This document shows, one piece after another, positions 54,610 to 64,000 of a stretch of 64,000 bases of DNA (positions are counted from its first letter, which is position 1; each line of letters opens with the position of its first letter). The stretch covers positions 496,001 through 560,000 of the forward strand of contig JAIXZW010000012.1 in assembly GCA_027489375.1 (NCBI GenBank). Reading direction: 5' to 3'. The translations under genes were made by a program, and so were the position numbers. The notes beneath the pieces are model-generated. The model made no database searches. It was not told the DNA's origin and saw only the letters and a list, made by a program, of their open reading frames with translations. The DNA comes from Paracoccaceae bacterium. GTDB taxonomy: Bacteria; Pseudomonadota; Alphaproteobacteria; Rhodobacterales; Rhodobacteraceae.

Positions 54610-56109
54610 ATGACCGACATCGCCACCTTGCGCCCGCTGACACCCGCCACCACCGCAGCGCCCGAAGGCGATTTCCTGCCGCATAACATCGAAGCCGAAC
54701 AGCAATTGCTTGGCGCGATCCTGACCAACAACGACGTCTATGACCGCATCGCGATCCTGGTGAAGGCGGAACATTTCTACGACCCCGTCCACCAGCGCAT
54801 CTTTGAAAAGGCTGCGGCCCGCATCCAGAAGAACGCGCTCGCCTCGCCCGTCACGCTCAAGCCATTCTTCGAGGATGACGAAGGGCTGAAGGAACTTGGC
54901 GGTCCGGCCTATCTTGTCCGGCTTGCGGGGTCTGCCATCTCGGCCTTTGCCGCGCGTGACTACGCGCAGATGATCTATGACCTTGCCGTGCGCCGCGAAC
55001 TGATCGCGCTGGGGCGCGACATCTCGGCCAAGGCGGCGAAGGTCGATGTGGTTTCCGAACCGCGCGAGCAGATCATCGAAGCGGAACAGAAGCTTTACAA
55101 ACTCGGCGAACAGGGCGTGGCCGAGCGGGGCTTCGTCTCCTTCCTCAAGGCCGTGACCGAAGCGGTGAACGTCGCCAACGCCGCCTACCAGCGCGACGGG
55201 GGGCTTGCCGGGATTTCGACGGGGCTTGTCGACCTCGACAAGAAACTGGGCGGTTTGCACCCTTCGGACCTTCTGATCCTCGCCGGTCGCCCCTCGATGG
55301 GGAAAACCTCGCTCGCCACCAACATCGCCTTCAACGTGGCCAAGGCCTACAAGCGCGGGCGGATGCCGGACGGGTCGGAAGGGGCGGTCGAAGGCGGGGT
55401 CGTGGGCTTCTTCAGCCTCGAAATGTCCTCCGAACAGCTTGCCGCGCGTATCCTGTCGGAAGCCTCGGAGGTGCCGTCGGAACAGATCCGCCGCGGTGAC
55501 ATGACCGAACAGGAATTCCGCCGCTTCGTCGAAGCCGCCAAGGCGCTGGAATCCTGCCCGCTTTACATCGACGACACGCCTGCCCTGCCGATTTCACAGG
55601 TCGCCGCCCGCGCCCGCCGCCTGAAGCGGACGCATGGGCTGGATGTGCTGATGGTCGACTACCTGCAACTCCTGAAAGGCTCGTCCAAGGACAACCGCGT
55701 GCAGGAAGTGTCCGAGATCACCCAAGGTCTCAAGGCCATCGCCAAGGAACTGAACATCCCCGTCATCGCCCTGTCGCAGCTTTCCCGCGCCGTGGAAAGC
55801 CGCGAGGACAAGCGCCCGCAACTGTCGGACCTGCGGGAATCAGGGTCGATCGAACAGGACGCCGACGTGGTCATGTTCGTCTTCCGCGAGGAATATTACA
55901 AAGAGCGCGAAAAGCCTGCCGATCACGAACTGGAAAAGATGGCGCAATGGCAGACCATCATGGAAAACGTGCATGGCAAGGCCGAGGTCATCATCGGCAA
56001 GCAGCGCCACGGTCCCATCGGCACGGTTGAGCTTGCCTTCGAAGGCCGCTTCACCCGCTTCGGCAACCTCGTCAAACCGTGGCAAAGCGACAGCCGCGTC
56101 GAATACTGA
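54610..56109 (+). CDS. dnaB: Replicative DNA helicase DnaB
   Basis: Hexameric 5'-3' helicase at the replication fork. The 499-residue protein has an N-terminal DnaG-interacting domain (PHNIEAEQQLLGAILTNNDV) and a linker. The RecA-like motor has Walker A LAGRPSMGKTSLATNIAF, FFSLEMSSEQLAARIL, Walker B VLMVDYLQLL, ALSQLSRAVESREDKRPQLS and LRESGSIEQDADVVMFVFRE. Length is normal, with no intein. It has its own promoter region with DnaA-like boxes. Confidence 0.97.
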   Translation: MTDIATLRPLTPATTAAPEGDFLPHNIEAEQQLLGAILTNNDVYDRIAILVKAEHFYDPVHQRIFEKAAARIQKNALASPVTLKPFFEDDEGLKELGGPAYLVRLAGSAISAFAARDYAQMIYDLAVRRELIALGRDISAKAAKVDVVSEPREQIIEAEQKLYKLGEQGVAERGFVSFLKAVTEAVNVANAAYQRDGGLAGISTGLVDLDKKLGGLHPSDLLILAGRPSMGKTSLATNIAFNVAKAYKRGRMPDGSEGAVEGGVVGFFSLEMSSEQLAARILSEASEVPSEQIRRGDMTEQEFRRFVEAAKALESCPLYIDDTPALPISQVAARARRLKRTHGLDVLMVDYLQLLKGSSKDNRVQEVSEITQGLKAIAKELNIPVIALSQLSRAVESREDKRPQLSDLRESGSIEQDADVVMFVFREEYYKEREKPADHELEKMAQWQTIMENVHGKAEVIIGKQRHGPIGTVELAFEGRFTRFGNLVKPWQSDSRVEY

Positions 56110-56120
56110 CGCCCGCCCGC

Positions 56121-56996
<876 letters not shown>

Positions 56997-57010
56997 CCCT
57001 GCCGTCACAA

Positions 57011-57083
57011 GGGGGGCTGTCTGCCCCCCTCGGGGCTGCGCCCCTCACCCCCCGAGGATATTTGGGGCGAGAGGAAGCGGGAG
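57011..57083 (+). repeat. Hairpin/GATATTTG repeat after the SDR gene
   Basis: Hairpin GGGGGGC-tgtct-GCCCCCC, a second GGGGC-tgc-GCCCC, then CCCCCCGAGGATATTTGGGG and CGAGAGGAAG. It starts 14 bases after the SDR stop and probably ends that transcript. Confidence 0.8.
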
Positions 57084-57208
57084 AAGGTCCAGCATCCTGC
57101 GGGCGCTTCCGTCCAGCGCAGGATGCCTTCCCCTCGCGCGGTCATCGGGATCCCTCCCTGTACCGCCGCTCCAGCCTTGCAGCGAAGGGTTAAGAAACCC
57201 TCAACGGC

Positions 57209-57280
57209 TTCCTCTCGCCCCAAGTATCCTGCGGGGGGAGCCGCGCCCTTGCGCGGCGTGGGGGGCGGCACACGCCCCCC
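57209..57280 (-). repeat. Inverted partner of the 57011 repeat, before alr
   Basis: On the minus strand: hairpin GGGGGCG-tgtgc-CGCCCCC, then CCCCGCAGGATACTTGGGG and CGAGAGGAAG. Its tail is nearly the reverse complement of the tail at 57051-57080, so the two could pair into a long stem. The 57000-57376 gap otherwise holds no gene or clear promoter. Confidence 0.75.
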
Positions 57281-57376
57281 CTTGGCCACGGGCGCGGCGG
57301 TCACGTTTTGCGCTGACGGCACGGCGGGGCCAGAAAGCACTTGACCCCGCACGCGCCCCTGCCGAAAACCCCCCGC

Positions 57377-58435
57377 ATGGCTACAGCGACCCTTACCATA
57401 GATCTCGACGCAATCGCCGCCAACTGGCGCGCGCTTGACCAGTGTTCCGCAAGCGGCGTCCAGACCGCCGCCGTGGTCAAGGCCGATGCCTATGGCCTTG
57501 GCGCCGACCGCGTGGGCCGCACGCTGGCGCAGGCGGGGGCGCGGCGCTTCTTCGTCGCCGTGGCCGAAGAGGGCGCGGCGCTGCGCCAGTCGCTCGGGCC
57601 GGGGCCGCAGATCAACATCCTGGGCGGGCATATGGCGGGGGATGCGGACATGATCCGCGATCTCGACCTGACCCCCATGCTCAATTCTTTGCAACAGGTG
57701 ACGCGGCATCTCGAATCGCTGCCCGGCCACCCGTTCGGCATCCAGCTTGACACCGGCATGAACCGGCTGGGGATCGAGGCCGCCGAATGGCAGGCCATCG
57801 CCCCCATCGTGCTGGCGGCGAAACCCGAAATGCTGATGTCGCATCTGGCCTGCGCGGACGAGCCGGAGCATCCGATGAACCGCCACCAGCTTGCCAATTT
57901 CCACGCCATGACCGATGGCCTTGGCGTGCCGCGTTCCTTTGCGGCAACGGGGGGCATCCTGCTCGGGGCGGAGTATCACTTCGACCTGACGCGCCCCGGT
58001 GTCGGGCTTTACGGGGGTCGCCCCTATGCCGAACGTCCCGTGGTGCGCCTGTCGCTGCCGGTGATCCAGACGCGCGAGGTCGCGGCGGGGGAGACCGTGG
58101 GCTATGCCTGCGGCTGGACCGCCGCGCGCCCCTCTGTCGTCGCCACGCTTGCCGCGGGTTATGCCGATGGCCTGCCGCGAAGCCTGTCGGGGCGCACCCC
58201 GCTTTGGGATGGCGACCGCACGGTGCCGCTGATCGGGCGCGTGTCGATGGACCTCATTACCGCCGATGTCACCGACCTTGCCGAGGTTCCGCGCAGCCTT
58301 GACATCCTCTGCGCGCATCAGACGGTGGATGATCTGGCCGATATCGGCGGGACCATCGGCTACGAGATCCTGACCGCGCTCGGCCACCGCTATGCGCGGC
58401 GCTACACCGGACAAGCCACGGGTGGGCAGGCATGA
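57377..58435 (+). CDS. alr: Alanine racemase
   Basis: PLP enzyme making D-alanine for peptidoglycan. The 352-residue protein has the PLP lysine in [40 protein letters not shown], the catalytic Tyr region [11 protein letters not shown] and [16 protein letters not shown] follow. The ATG at 57377 ([17 protein letters not shown]) is the family start. Its stop overlaps mlaE as ATGA, linking cell-wall and lipid-transport genes. Confidence 0.95.
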   Translation: MATATLTIDLDAIAANWRALDQCSASGVQTAAVVKADAYGLGADRVGRTLAQAGARRFFVAVAEEGAALRQSLGPGPQINILGGHMAGDADMIRDLDLTPMLNSLQQVTRHLESLPGHPFGIQLDTGMNRLGIEAAEWQAIAPIVLAAKPEMLMSHLACADEPEHPMNRHQLANFHAMTDGLGVPRSFAATGGILLGAEYHFDLTRPGVGLYGGRPYAERPVVRLSLPVIQTREVAAGETVGYACGWTAARPSVVATLAAGYADGLPRSLSGRTPLWDGDRTVPLIGRVSMDLITADVTDLAEVPRSLDILCAHQTVDDLADIGGTIGYEILTALGHRYARRYTGQATGGQA

Positions 58436-59226
58436 CCCTGACCGCGCCCCTGACCACGCCCCTGGCCGCCATCGGCCGCCCCGTTCTGGCGATGCTGGCC
58501 TATATCGGGCGCATCGCGCTTTTCGCGGTTTCGGTGGTGAGCCACCTGTTCCGCCCGCCCTTTTACCCGCGAGAGTTCCTGACCGCGCTGATGCAGATCG
58601 GCTGGTTCTCGCTTCCCGTGGTCGGCCTGACCGCCGTTTTCACCGGCGGTGCGCTGGCGCTGCAAATCTACTCGGGCGGGGCGCGGTTCAATGCCGAGGC
58701 GGCGGTTCCCTCGATCGTCGCCATCGGCATGGTGCGCGAGCTTGGCCCCGTGCTTGGTGGTCTGATGGTGGCGGCGCGGGTTGCTTCGTCCATCGCGGCC
58801 GAGATCGGGACGATGAAGGTGACGGAGCAGATCGACGCGCTGGTCACGCTGTCCACCAACCCGTTGAAATACCTTGCCCTGCCCCGCGTTCTGGCGGCGA
58901 CCCTTGCCGTGCCGGTGCTGGTTGCCACGGGCGATGCCATAGGGATCGCGGGGGGCTGGCTGGTGGGGGTGCATCGGCTTGGCTTCAACCCCGCGACCTA
59001 TTTGCAGAACACCTATGATTTCCTGCAAAGTTGGGACGTCGTGTCCGGCCTGTGGAAGGGTGCTGCCTTCGGCTTCATCGTGGCGCTGATGGGCTGCTAT
59101 CACGGGATGAATTCGGGCCGTGGCGCGCAGGGTGTCGGGGCGGCGACCAAGGCCGCTGTCGTGGGGGCATCGGTGCTGATCCTTGCCACCAACTACCTGC
59201 TGACCGAGGTGTTCTTCACCTCATGA
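58432..59226 (+). CDS. mlaE: MlaE-type lipid-transport permease
   Basis: Inner-membrane permease of an MCE-type ABC system that maintains outer-membrane lipid asymmetry. The 264-residue protein has five to six helices. Family blocks are [55 protein letters not shown] and [20 protein letters not shown]. It is coupled to alr and mlaF. No MlaD (MCE) or MlaC gene follows, so the substrate-binding parts must lie elsewhere. Confidence 0.92.
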   Translation: MTLTAPLTTPLAAIGRPVLAMLAYIGRIALFAVSVVSHLFRPPFYPREFLTALMQIGWFSLPVVGLTAVFTGGALALQIYSGGARFNAEAAVPSIVAIGMVRELGPVLGGLMVAARVASSIAAEIGTMKVTEQIDALVTLSTNPLKYLALPRVLAATLAVPVLVATGDAIGIAGGWLVGVHRLGFNPATYLQNTYDFLQSWDVVSGLWKGAAFGFIVALMGCYHGMNSGRGAQGVGAATKAAVVGASVLILATNYLLTEVFFTS

Positions 59227-59969
59227 TCGAGCTTTCCGCTGTCCATAAATCCTTTGGCCCCAACCGCGTGCTGCGCGGGGTGGACCTGACCGTTCCCAAG
59301 GGCGAGAGCATGGTCATCATCGGTGGTTCCGGCACGGGCAAGTCGGTGCTGCTGAAATGCATCCTCGGCCTCGTGACGCCGGATGCGGGGATGATTTCGC
59401 TTGATGGTCAAGACGTTACGCGGGCCGACCGCGATGCGTTCCTTGCCCGTTTCGGGATGCTGTTCCAAGGCGGGGCGCTGTTCGATTCGCTCCGCGTCTG
59501 GGAGAATGTCGCCTTTCGTCTGCTGCGCGGGAGCCTGAAGCGGCCCAAGGCGGAAGCGCGCGAGATTGCCATCGAAAAGCTGCGCCGCGTCGGGTTGAAG
59601 CCCGAAACCGCCGACCTGTTTCCCGCCGAACTTTCGGGGGGCATGCAAAAGCGCGTGGGATTGGCGCGGGCGATTGCGGCAAGCCCCGAGATCATCTTTT
59701 TCGACGAACCGACAACGGGGTTGGACCCGATCATGTCGGGCGTGATCAACGACCTGATCCGCGAGATCGTGACCGAGATGGGCGCCACCGCCATGACGAT
59801 CACGCATGACATGTCATCGGTGCGTGCCATCGCGGACAAGGTGGCGATGCTGCATGACGGGCTGATCCGCTGGACCGGCCCTGTGGCGGAAATGGACGCG
59901 GCATCAGACCCTTATCTGCAACAGTTCATCCACGGGCGCGCTGACGGCCCCATCGCCTCGGTGCGGTGA
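59223..59969 (+). CDS. mlaF: MlaF-type ABC transporter ATPase
   Basis: ATPase partner of MlaE, 248 residues. Walker A is GGSGTGKSVLLK, the Q-loop FGMLFQGGALFDSL is typical of MlaF, the signature is ELSGGMQKRVGLARA and Walker B is IIFFDEPTTGLDP. The switch His is in MTITHDM. Its ATG overlaps the mlaE stop (ATGA), and its own stop touches the next small membrane gene. Confidence 0.94.
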   Translation: MIELSAVHKSFGPNRVLRGVDLTVPKGESMVIIGGSGTGKSVLLKCILGLVTPDAGMISLDGQDVTRADRDAFLARFGMLFQGGALFDSLRVWENVAFRLLRGSLKRPKAEAREIAIEKLRRVGLKPETADLFPAELSGGMQKRVGLARAIAASPEIIFFDEPTTGLDPIMSGVINDLIREIVTEMGATAMTITHDMSSVRAIADKVAMLHDGLIRWTGPVAEMDAASDPYLQQFIHGRADGPIASVR

Positions 59970-60340
59970 TGGAGGCGCTTTTCGACCGCGCCCTGCTTGC
60001 CGCGCAGTCGCCTGTCGTGCTGTTCCTGCTTTACCTTTCGCCCGTCGCCATTTCGGTTGCCGCCCTTGCAAGCTGGCGCAATGCCGTCCCGGGGGCGGCG
60101 ATCATCGCCGTGTCGGGGATGGCCTATTCCGTCTGGCTTCTGGTCCCCTTTGGCTTCGGGATCGTCGAGGCGCGGCAGGTGTCGGCCTATGCGTCGATCC
60201 TTGGCTGGATCTGGCTGGTGATGGCATGGGGACGGCATGTGCTGACGGAATGGCCCGCGCCGATGTGGGGGCATTGGGTGGCGGGGACGGTGCTGTTTGC
60301 CCTGCCCTTCGCGACCCTTGTCGCAATGCTGATCCGGTGA
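59969..60340 (+). CDS. Small four-helix membrane protein after mlaF
   Basis: A 123-residue protein with about four hydrophobic segments: VLFLLYLSPVAISVAALAS, AAIIAVSGMAYSVWLLVPFGFG, ILGWIWLVMAWGRHVL and VAGTVLFALPFATLVAMLI. Its ATG at 59969 begins within the mlaF stop; a GTG one codon earlier is possible. No family is recognised. Position suggests it serves the MlaEF transporter, but it has no MCE domain and is not MlaD. Confidence 0.72.
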   Translation: MEALFDRALLAAQSPVVLFLLYLSPVAISVAALASWRNAVPGAAIIAVSGMAYSVWLLVPFGFGIVEARQVSAYASILGWIWLVMAWGRHVLTEWPAPMWGHWVAGTVLFALPFATLVAMLIR

Positions 60341-60348
60341 CGAACCGT

Positions 60349-60381
60349 GATGCACAGAGGATGCACACTTGATGCATACGC
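60349..60381 (+). repeat. Three 11-bp iterons before radA
   Basis: GATGCACAGAG, GATGCACACTT and GATGCATACGC follow each other without gap, 23 bases before the radA ATG. The 11-bp step puts GATGCA on the same face of the helix, as in an operator. Confidence 0.55.
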
Positions 60382-60403
60382 CGCTTTCTGATCACCCTGC
60401 CGC

Positions 60404-61762
60404 ATGAGCAAGAACACCCCCCAATTCACCTGCACTGCCTGCGGTGCCGTGCATCGCAAATGGGCGGGCAAATGCGACGCTTGCGGTGCGTGGAATTCGA
60501 TCATCGAGGAAGCGCCGCTGTCCACCGGACCCAAACCGCTGGGGGCCAAGGGCCGGACGATCCCGCTGACCGACCTTGCCACCGAGGAAGCGCCGCCGCC
60601 GCGTGCGAGTTCGGGCCTTGACGAGTTGGACCGCGTTCTGGGCGGCGGGCTGGTGCCTGCTTCGGCCATCCTTGTGGGCGGCGATCCGGGGATCGGGAAA
60701 TCGACGTTGCTGCTGCAAGCCACCGCCGCCTTTGCGCGGCGCGGGCTGAAATGTCTTTACATCTCGGGCGAGGAGGCGAGCGCGCAGGTGCGGATGCGGG
60801 CGCAACGGCTTGGCCTTGCCGATGCGCCCGTGGCGCTGGGGGCGGAAACCTCGCTCCGCGATATCCTGACCACGCTCGATGCCGAACGGCCCGACCTTGC
60901 GGTGATCGATTCGATCCAGACCATGTGGCTGGATACGGTTGAAGCGGCCCCCGGTTCCGTGTCACAGGTGCGTGCGGCGGCGCATGAGCTTGTGACCTTT
61001 GCCAAGCGGCGGGGGGTTGCCGTCATCCTCGTCGGCCATGTGACAAAAGAGGGGCAGATTGCCGGTCCCCGTGTCGTCGAACACATGGTCGACACGGTGC
61101 TCTATTTCGAGGGCGAGCGCGGCCACCAGTTCCGCATCCTGCGCGCGGTCAAGAACCGCTTCGGACCCGCTGACGAGATCGGCGTCTTCGAGATGACCGG
61201 AAACGGGCTGGCCCAAGTCACCAACCCTTCGGCGCTGTTCCTGTCCGACCGTGGCCAGACCACGCCGGGATCGGCAGTCTTTGCAGGCATCGAAGGCACG
61301 CGGCCCGTGCTGACCGAGATTCAGGCGCTTGTCGCGCCTTCGAACCTCGGCACGCCAAGGCGGACGGTGGTGGGCCTCGATTCCGGTCGCCTGTCCACCA
61401 TCCTCGCGGTGCTGGAGGCGCGCTGTGGCATTCCCTTTGCGGGGCTGGATGTTTTCCTGAACGTGGCGGGCGGGATGCGGGTCAGCGAACCCGCCGCCGA
61501 CCTTGCCGTGGCGGCGGCGCTTTTGTCGGCGCGGGAAGATGTGGCTTTGCCGCCCGACATGGTGCTTTTCGGTGAAATCTCGCTGTCGGGCGCGTTGCGG
61601 CCCGTGGGGCAGACCGAAAACAGGTTGAAAGAGGCCTCGAAACTTGGTTTCTCACAGGCGGTTGCGCCGGAACGGTCGAAACTGGGGGCGGATACTGGCA
61701 TGAAGCTGCGGCAGATGCCGGATCTGACGGCCTTTGTGGGTGAAATGTTCGGGGCCGGTTAA
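60404..61762 (+). CDS. radA: DNA repair protein RadA/Sms
   Basis: RecA-like ATPase driving branch migration in recombinational repair. The 452-residue protein has an N-terminal zinc finger (CTACGAVHRKWAGKCDAC), Walker A VGGDPGIGKSTLL, the RadA-specific KNRFG (VKNRFGPADE) and a C-terminal Lon-protease-like domain (VFLNVAGGMRVSEPAADLAV, GEISLSGALRPV). It lies just ahead of cvpA and purF on the same strand. Confidence 0.96.
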   Translation: MSKNTPQFTCTACGAVHRKWAGKCDACGAWNSIIEEAPLSTGPKPLGAKGRTIPLTDLATEEAPPPRASSGLDELDRVLGGGLVPASAILVGGDPGIGKSTLLLQATAAFARRGLKCLYISGEEASAQVRMRAQRLGLADAPVALGAETSLRDILTTLDAERPDLAVIDSIQTMWLDTVEAAPGSVSQVRAAAHELVTFAKRRGVAVILVGHVTKEGQIAGPRVVEHMVDTVLYFEGERGHQFRILRAVKNRFGPADEIGVFEMTGNGLAQVTNPSALFLSDRGQTTPGSAVFAGIEGTRPVLTEIQALVAPSNLGTPRRTVVGLDSGRLSTILAVLEARCGIPFAGLDVFLNVAGGMRVSEPAADLAVAAALLSAREDVALPPDMVLFGEISLSGALRPVGQTENRLKEASKLGFSQAVAPERSKLGADTGMKLRQMPDLTAFVGEMFGAG

Positions 61763-61782
61763 GGCCGATACGGGAGAGTTCG

Positions 61783-62370
61783 ATGGAAGGCTTCACTCTG
61801 GTCGACGCGGTCGTTGCGGGCGTCATCCTTCTGTCGGCGATCCTTGCCTATGCGCGGGGTCTGGTGCGCGAGGGCATGGCCATCGTCGGCTGGATCGGGG
61901 CCGCCATCGTGGGCTTCATGTTCGCAGCCCCTGTGCAGCCGCTGGTCAAGGAATTGCCCGTGGTGGGCAAGTTCCTGTCGGATAGCTGCGAATTGTCCAT
62001 CGTCGCGGCCTTTGCCGTGGTCTTTGCGCTGGCGCTGATCGTGGCCTCGCTCTTCACGCCGCTTCTGTCCTCGGCCATTCACCGCACGGTGCTGGGCGGG
62101 ATCGACCAGGGCCTGGGCTTCCTGTTCGGGGCGGTGCGGGGCGTGTTGCTCGTCGCCGTGGCCTTCATCGTCTATGACCGCGCCATCGCTTCGGAAGCGA
62201 TCCCGATGGTGGACGAAAGCCGCTCGGCCAAGATCTTCGCCTCGTTGCAGGACCAGCTTGACGCCAATATCCCGACCGATGCTCCCGGCTGGATCGTGGG
62301 CCGCTACAACGAATTGACCAGCATCTGCGCCGATGCGGCAGCGGCAGCCGAGGCGGCACCTGCAAACTGA
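61783..62370 (+). CDS. cvpA: CvpA-family membrane protein
   Basis: A 195-residue inner-membrane protein with four hydrophobic helices. Family blocks are FTLVDAVVAGVILLSAILAYARGLVRE, FAVVFALALIVASLF and GLGFLFGAVRGVLLVAVAFIV. Named from colicin V production in E. coli; its actual role is linked to envelope stress and biofilm. It lies directly ahead of purF, an arrangement conserved in many proteobacteria. Confidence 0.92.
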   Translation: MEGFTLVDAVVAGVILLSAILAYARGLVREGMAIVGWIGAAIVGFMFAAPVQPLVKELPVVGKFLSDSCELSIVAAFAVVFALALIVASLFTPLLSSAIHRTVLGGIDQGLGFLFGAVRGVLLVAVAFIVYDRAIASEAIPMVDESRSAKIFASLQDQLDANIPTDAPGWIVGRYNELTSICADAAAAAEAAPAN

Positions 62371-62479
62371 GCACAGGGCCTGTGCATTTCCCCCCGCCGC
62401 GCTGCGGCATATGGGGGTGACAGCGGCACGGTAAAGCCCTACATCAAGGCGCATCTCTTCCCACGGATTCGGAGGCCTT

Positions 62480-63943
62480 ATGCGGCGCTTCCTCTCGCAC
62501 CCCTTTGACGATGACAAGCTCAAGGAGGAGTGCGGCGTTTTCGGCGTGGTCGGCGTTGCCGATGCCGCCAATTTCGTGGCCCTCGGCCTGCACGCCCTGC
62601 AACATCGCGGGCAGGAAGCGGGGGGGATCGTGTCCTACGACCCCGAGAACGGCTTCAACTCGGCCCGCCGCTTCGGCTATGTGCGCGACAACTTCACCAA
62701 GGCCGATGTGATGCAGACCCTGCCGGGGCAGCTTGCCATCGGCCATGTGCGCTATTCCACCGCCGGATCAAAGGGCGCGACCGCGATCCGCGACGTGCAG
62801 CCCTTCTTCGGCGAGTTTTCGATGGGCGGGGCCGCCATCGCCCATAACGGCAACCTGACCAATGCCGCCGCCCTGCGGCGCGAGCTGATCGAGCGCGGGT
62901 CGATCTTCCAATCCTCGTCCGACACCGAATGCATCATCCACCTGATGGCGCGGTCGATCCAGTCGACCATTCCCGAACGCATCAAGGACGCGCTGCGGCG
63001 GGTCGAGGGGGCGTTCTCCATCGTCGCCATGACCCGCACCAAGCTGATCGGCGTGCGCGACCCGCTGGGCGTGCGTCCGCTGGTGCTGGGGCGTGTGGGC
63101 GATTCAGGATGGGCGCTGTCGTCCGAAACCTGCGCGCTTGACATCATCGGTGCGGAATTCGTGCGCGAGGTGGAAGCGGGCGAGATGGTCGTGATCGAAG
63201 GCAACAAGGTGGAAAGCTTCCGCCCCTTCTCTCCGGCCAAGTCGCGCTTCTGCATCTTCGAACACGTCTATTTCAGCCGCCCCGACAGCATCCTTGGCGG
63301 GCGTTCGGTCTATGAGACCCGCCGCCAGATCGGCGTGGAGCTGGCCCGCGAGGCGCCGGTGGATGCCGACCTCGTCTGTCCCGTGCCGGACAGCGGCACG
63401 CCTGCGGCGATCGGCTATTCGCAGGAGTCGGGGATTCCCTATGCGATGGGGATCATCCGCAACCAGTACATGGGCCGGACCTTCATCGAACCGACCGAGC
63501 AGATCCGCAACATGGGTGTGCGCCTGAAGCTGAACGTCAACCGTGCGCTGATCAAGGGCAAGCGGGTGATCCTCGTCGACGACTCGGTCGTGCGCGGGAC
63601 CACCAGCCGCAAGATCAAGGACATGATCCTCGATGCCGGCGCGGCGGAGGTCCATTTCCGCATCGCCTCGCCCCCGACCGCATGGCCGTGCTTCTACGGG
63701 GTGGATACGCCGGAGCGGTCGAAGCTGCTGGCCGCGACCATGTCCGAGGACGAGATGCGCGACTGGATCGGGGTCGACAGCCTCAAGTTCATCTCGCTCG
63801 ACGGGCTTTACCGTGCAGCGGGCGAGGTTTCGGGGCGCGACCCCGCCGCGCCGCGCTATTGCGATGCCTGCTTCTCGGGGGATTACCCCGTGGCCCCCTC
63901 GGACAAGATCGAGGAAGGGTTCGAGATGAAGGCGGCGGAATAA
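62480..63943 (+). CDS. purF: Amidophosphoribosyltransferase PurF
   Basis: First committed enzyme of purine synthesis, adding glutamine amide nitrogen to PRPP. It is made as a proenzyme: Cys18 in KEECGVFGVVG becomes the N-terminal nucleophile after cleavage of 17 residues. Further motifs are GHVRYSTAGSKG, SDTECIIHLMA and the PRPP loop VILVDDSVVRGTTS. The C-terminal YCDACFSGDYP and the internal CIFEHVYFSRPDS match the B. subtilis-type enzyme with a structural [4Fe-4S] cluster. Length 487 is normal. The sequence after its stop holds no clear gene. Confidence 0.96.
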   Translation: MRRFLSHPFDDDKLKEECGVFGVVGVADAANFVALGLHALQHRGQEAGGIVSYDPENGFNSARRFGYVRDNFTKADVMQTLPGQLAIGHVRYSTAGSKGATAIRDVQPFFGEFSMGGAAIAHNGNLTNAAALRRELIERGSIFQSSSDTECIIHLMARSIQSTIPERIKDALRRVEGAFSIVAMTRTKLIGVRDPLGVRPLVLGRVGDSGWALSSETCALDIIGAEFVREVEAGEMVVIEGNKVESFRPFSPAKSRFCIFEHVYFSRPDSILGGRSVYETRRQIGVELAREAPVDADLVCPVPDSGTPAAIGYSQESGIPYAMGIIRNQYMGRTFIEPTEQIRNMGVRLKLNVNRALIKGKRVILVDDSVVRGTTSRKIKDMILDAGAAEVHFRIASPPTAWPCFYGVDTPERSKLLAATMSEDEMRDWIGVDSLKFISLDGLYRAAGEVSGRDPAAPRYCDACFSGDYPVAPSDKIEEGFEMKAAE

Positions 63944-64000
63944 CCCCGCTTGGCGGAGCGGAACGGGCGGAAATCCCCCGACGCCGGAACCTGCATGATG

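Overview
The window is chromosomal DNA of an alphaproteobacterium, most likely Rhodobacterales (Rhodobacteraceae/Paracoccaceae). Evidence is the high GC content, the sciP-ctrA-ligA neighbourhood, a siroheme/sulfite reductase operon carrying the DUF2849 and DUF934 genes, and protein sequences typical of that order. Genes are dense, usually overlap by 1-4 bases within operons, and are mostly housekeeping. No rRNA or tRNA gene, prophage, insertion sequence or CRISPR array was recognised.

Layout. 1-3015 (minus): cell-cycle pair sciP and ctrA, then ligA, which runs off the left edge. 3155-4291 (plus): mnmA. 4440-16664 (minus): a long envelope operon, pyrH-frr-uppS-cdsA-dxr-rseP-small membrane protein-bamA-ompH-fabZ-lpxA-lpxI-lpxB. 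16832-25123 (plus): miaA, an AraC regulator and a four-gene peptide-type ABC importer. 25231-25839 (minus): a lytic transglycosylase. 26026-34920 (plus): ssb, a vanadium haloperoxidase/CRTAC1 pair, an Fe-S maturation stretch (MIP18-like and IscA-like) surrounding a SatD-DUF3307 pair, tpiA, and a DMT exporter-cytochrome P450 pair. 35031-40571: an Lrp-type regulator divergent from the assimilatory sulfate operon cobA-DUF2849-cysI-cysH-DUF934, then fpr. 40693-41891: an Ala-rich membrane-anchored protein (minus) and infC (plus). 42096-49629 (minus): molybdenum-hydroxylase maturation genes (MoxR/CoxD, MBL fold, VWA/CoxE, XdhC, molybdopterin-binding) with a repeat-rich OmpA-family gene in the middle. 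49720-63943 (plus): glycosyltransferase, an unknown gene, pyrC, a brnT/brnA toxin-antitoxin locus with a frameshifted toxin, pyrE, dnaB, an SDR, alr, mlaE-mlaF with a small membrane protein, radA, cvpA and purF. The last 57 bases hold no gene that can be supported.

How the genes work together. The envelope operon couples undecaprenyl phosphate, phospholipid, isoprenoid and lipid A synthesis to outer-membrane protein assembly. The sulfur operon makes siroheme, reduces APS with an iron-sulfur APS reductase and then sulfite, and is followed by ferredoxin-NADP reductase; paired dyads in front of it suggest control by the divergent Lrp protein. SciP and CtrA form a regulator pair, with two TTAA-N7-TTAC sites in front of ctrA.

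The less ordinary content is mostly non-coding. There is a dispersed hairpin-plus-GATATTTG repeat family (about ten copies), including two near-identical inverted copies 30 kb apart that carry an extra 22-bp palindrome. There is also an array of four 23-nt hairpins between convergent genes, paired operator-like dyads before satD and before cobA, a probable AUA start for infC, DnaA-box-like sites before dnaB, and 11-bp iterons before radA.
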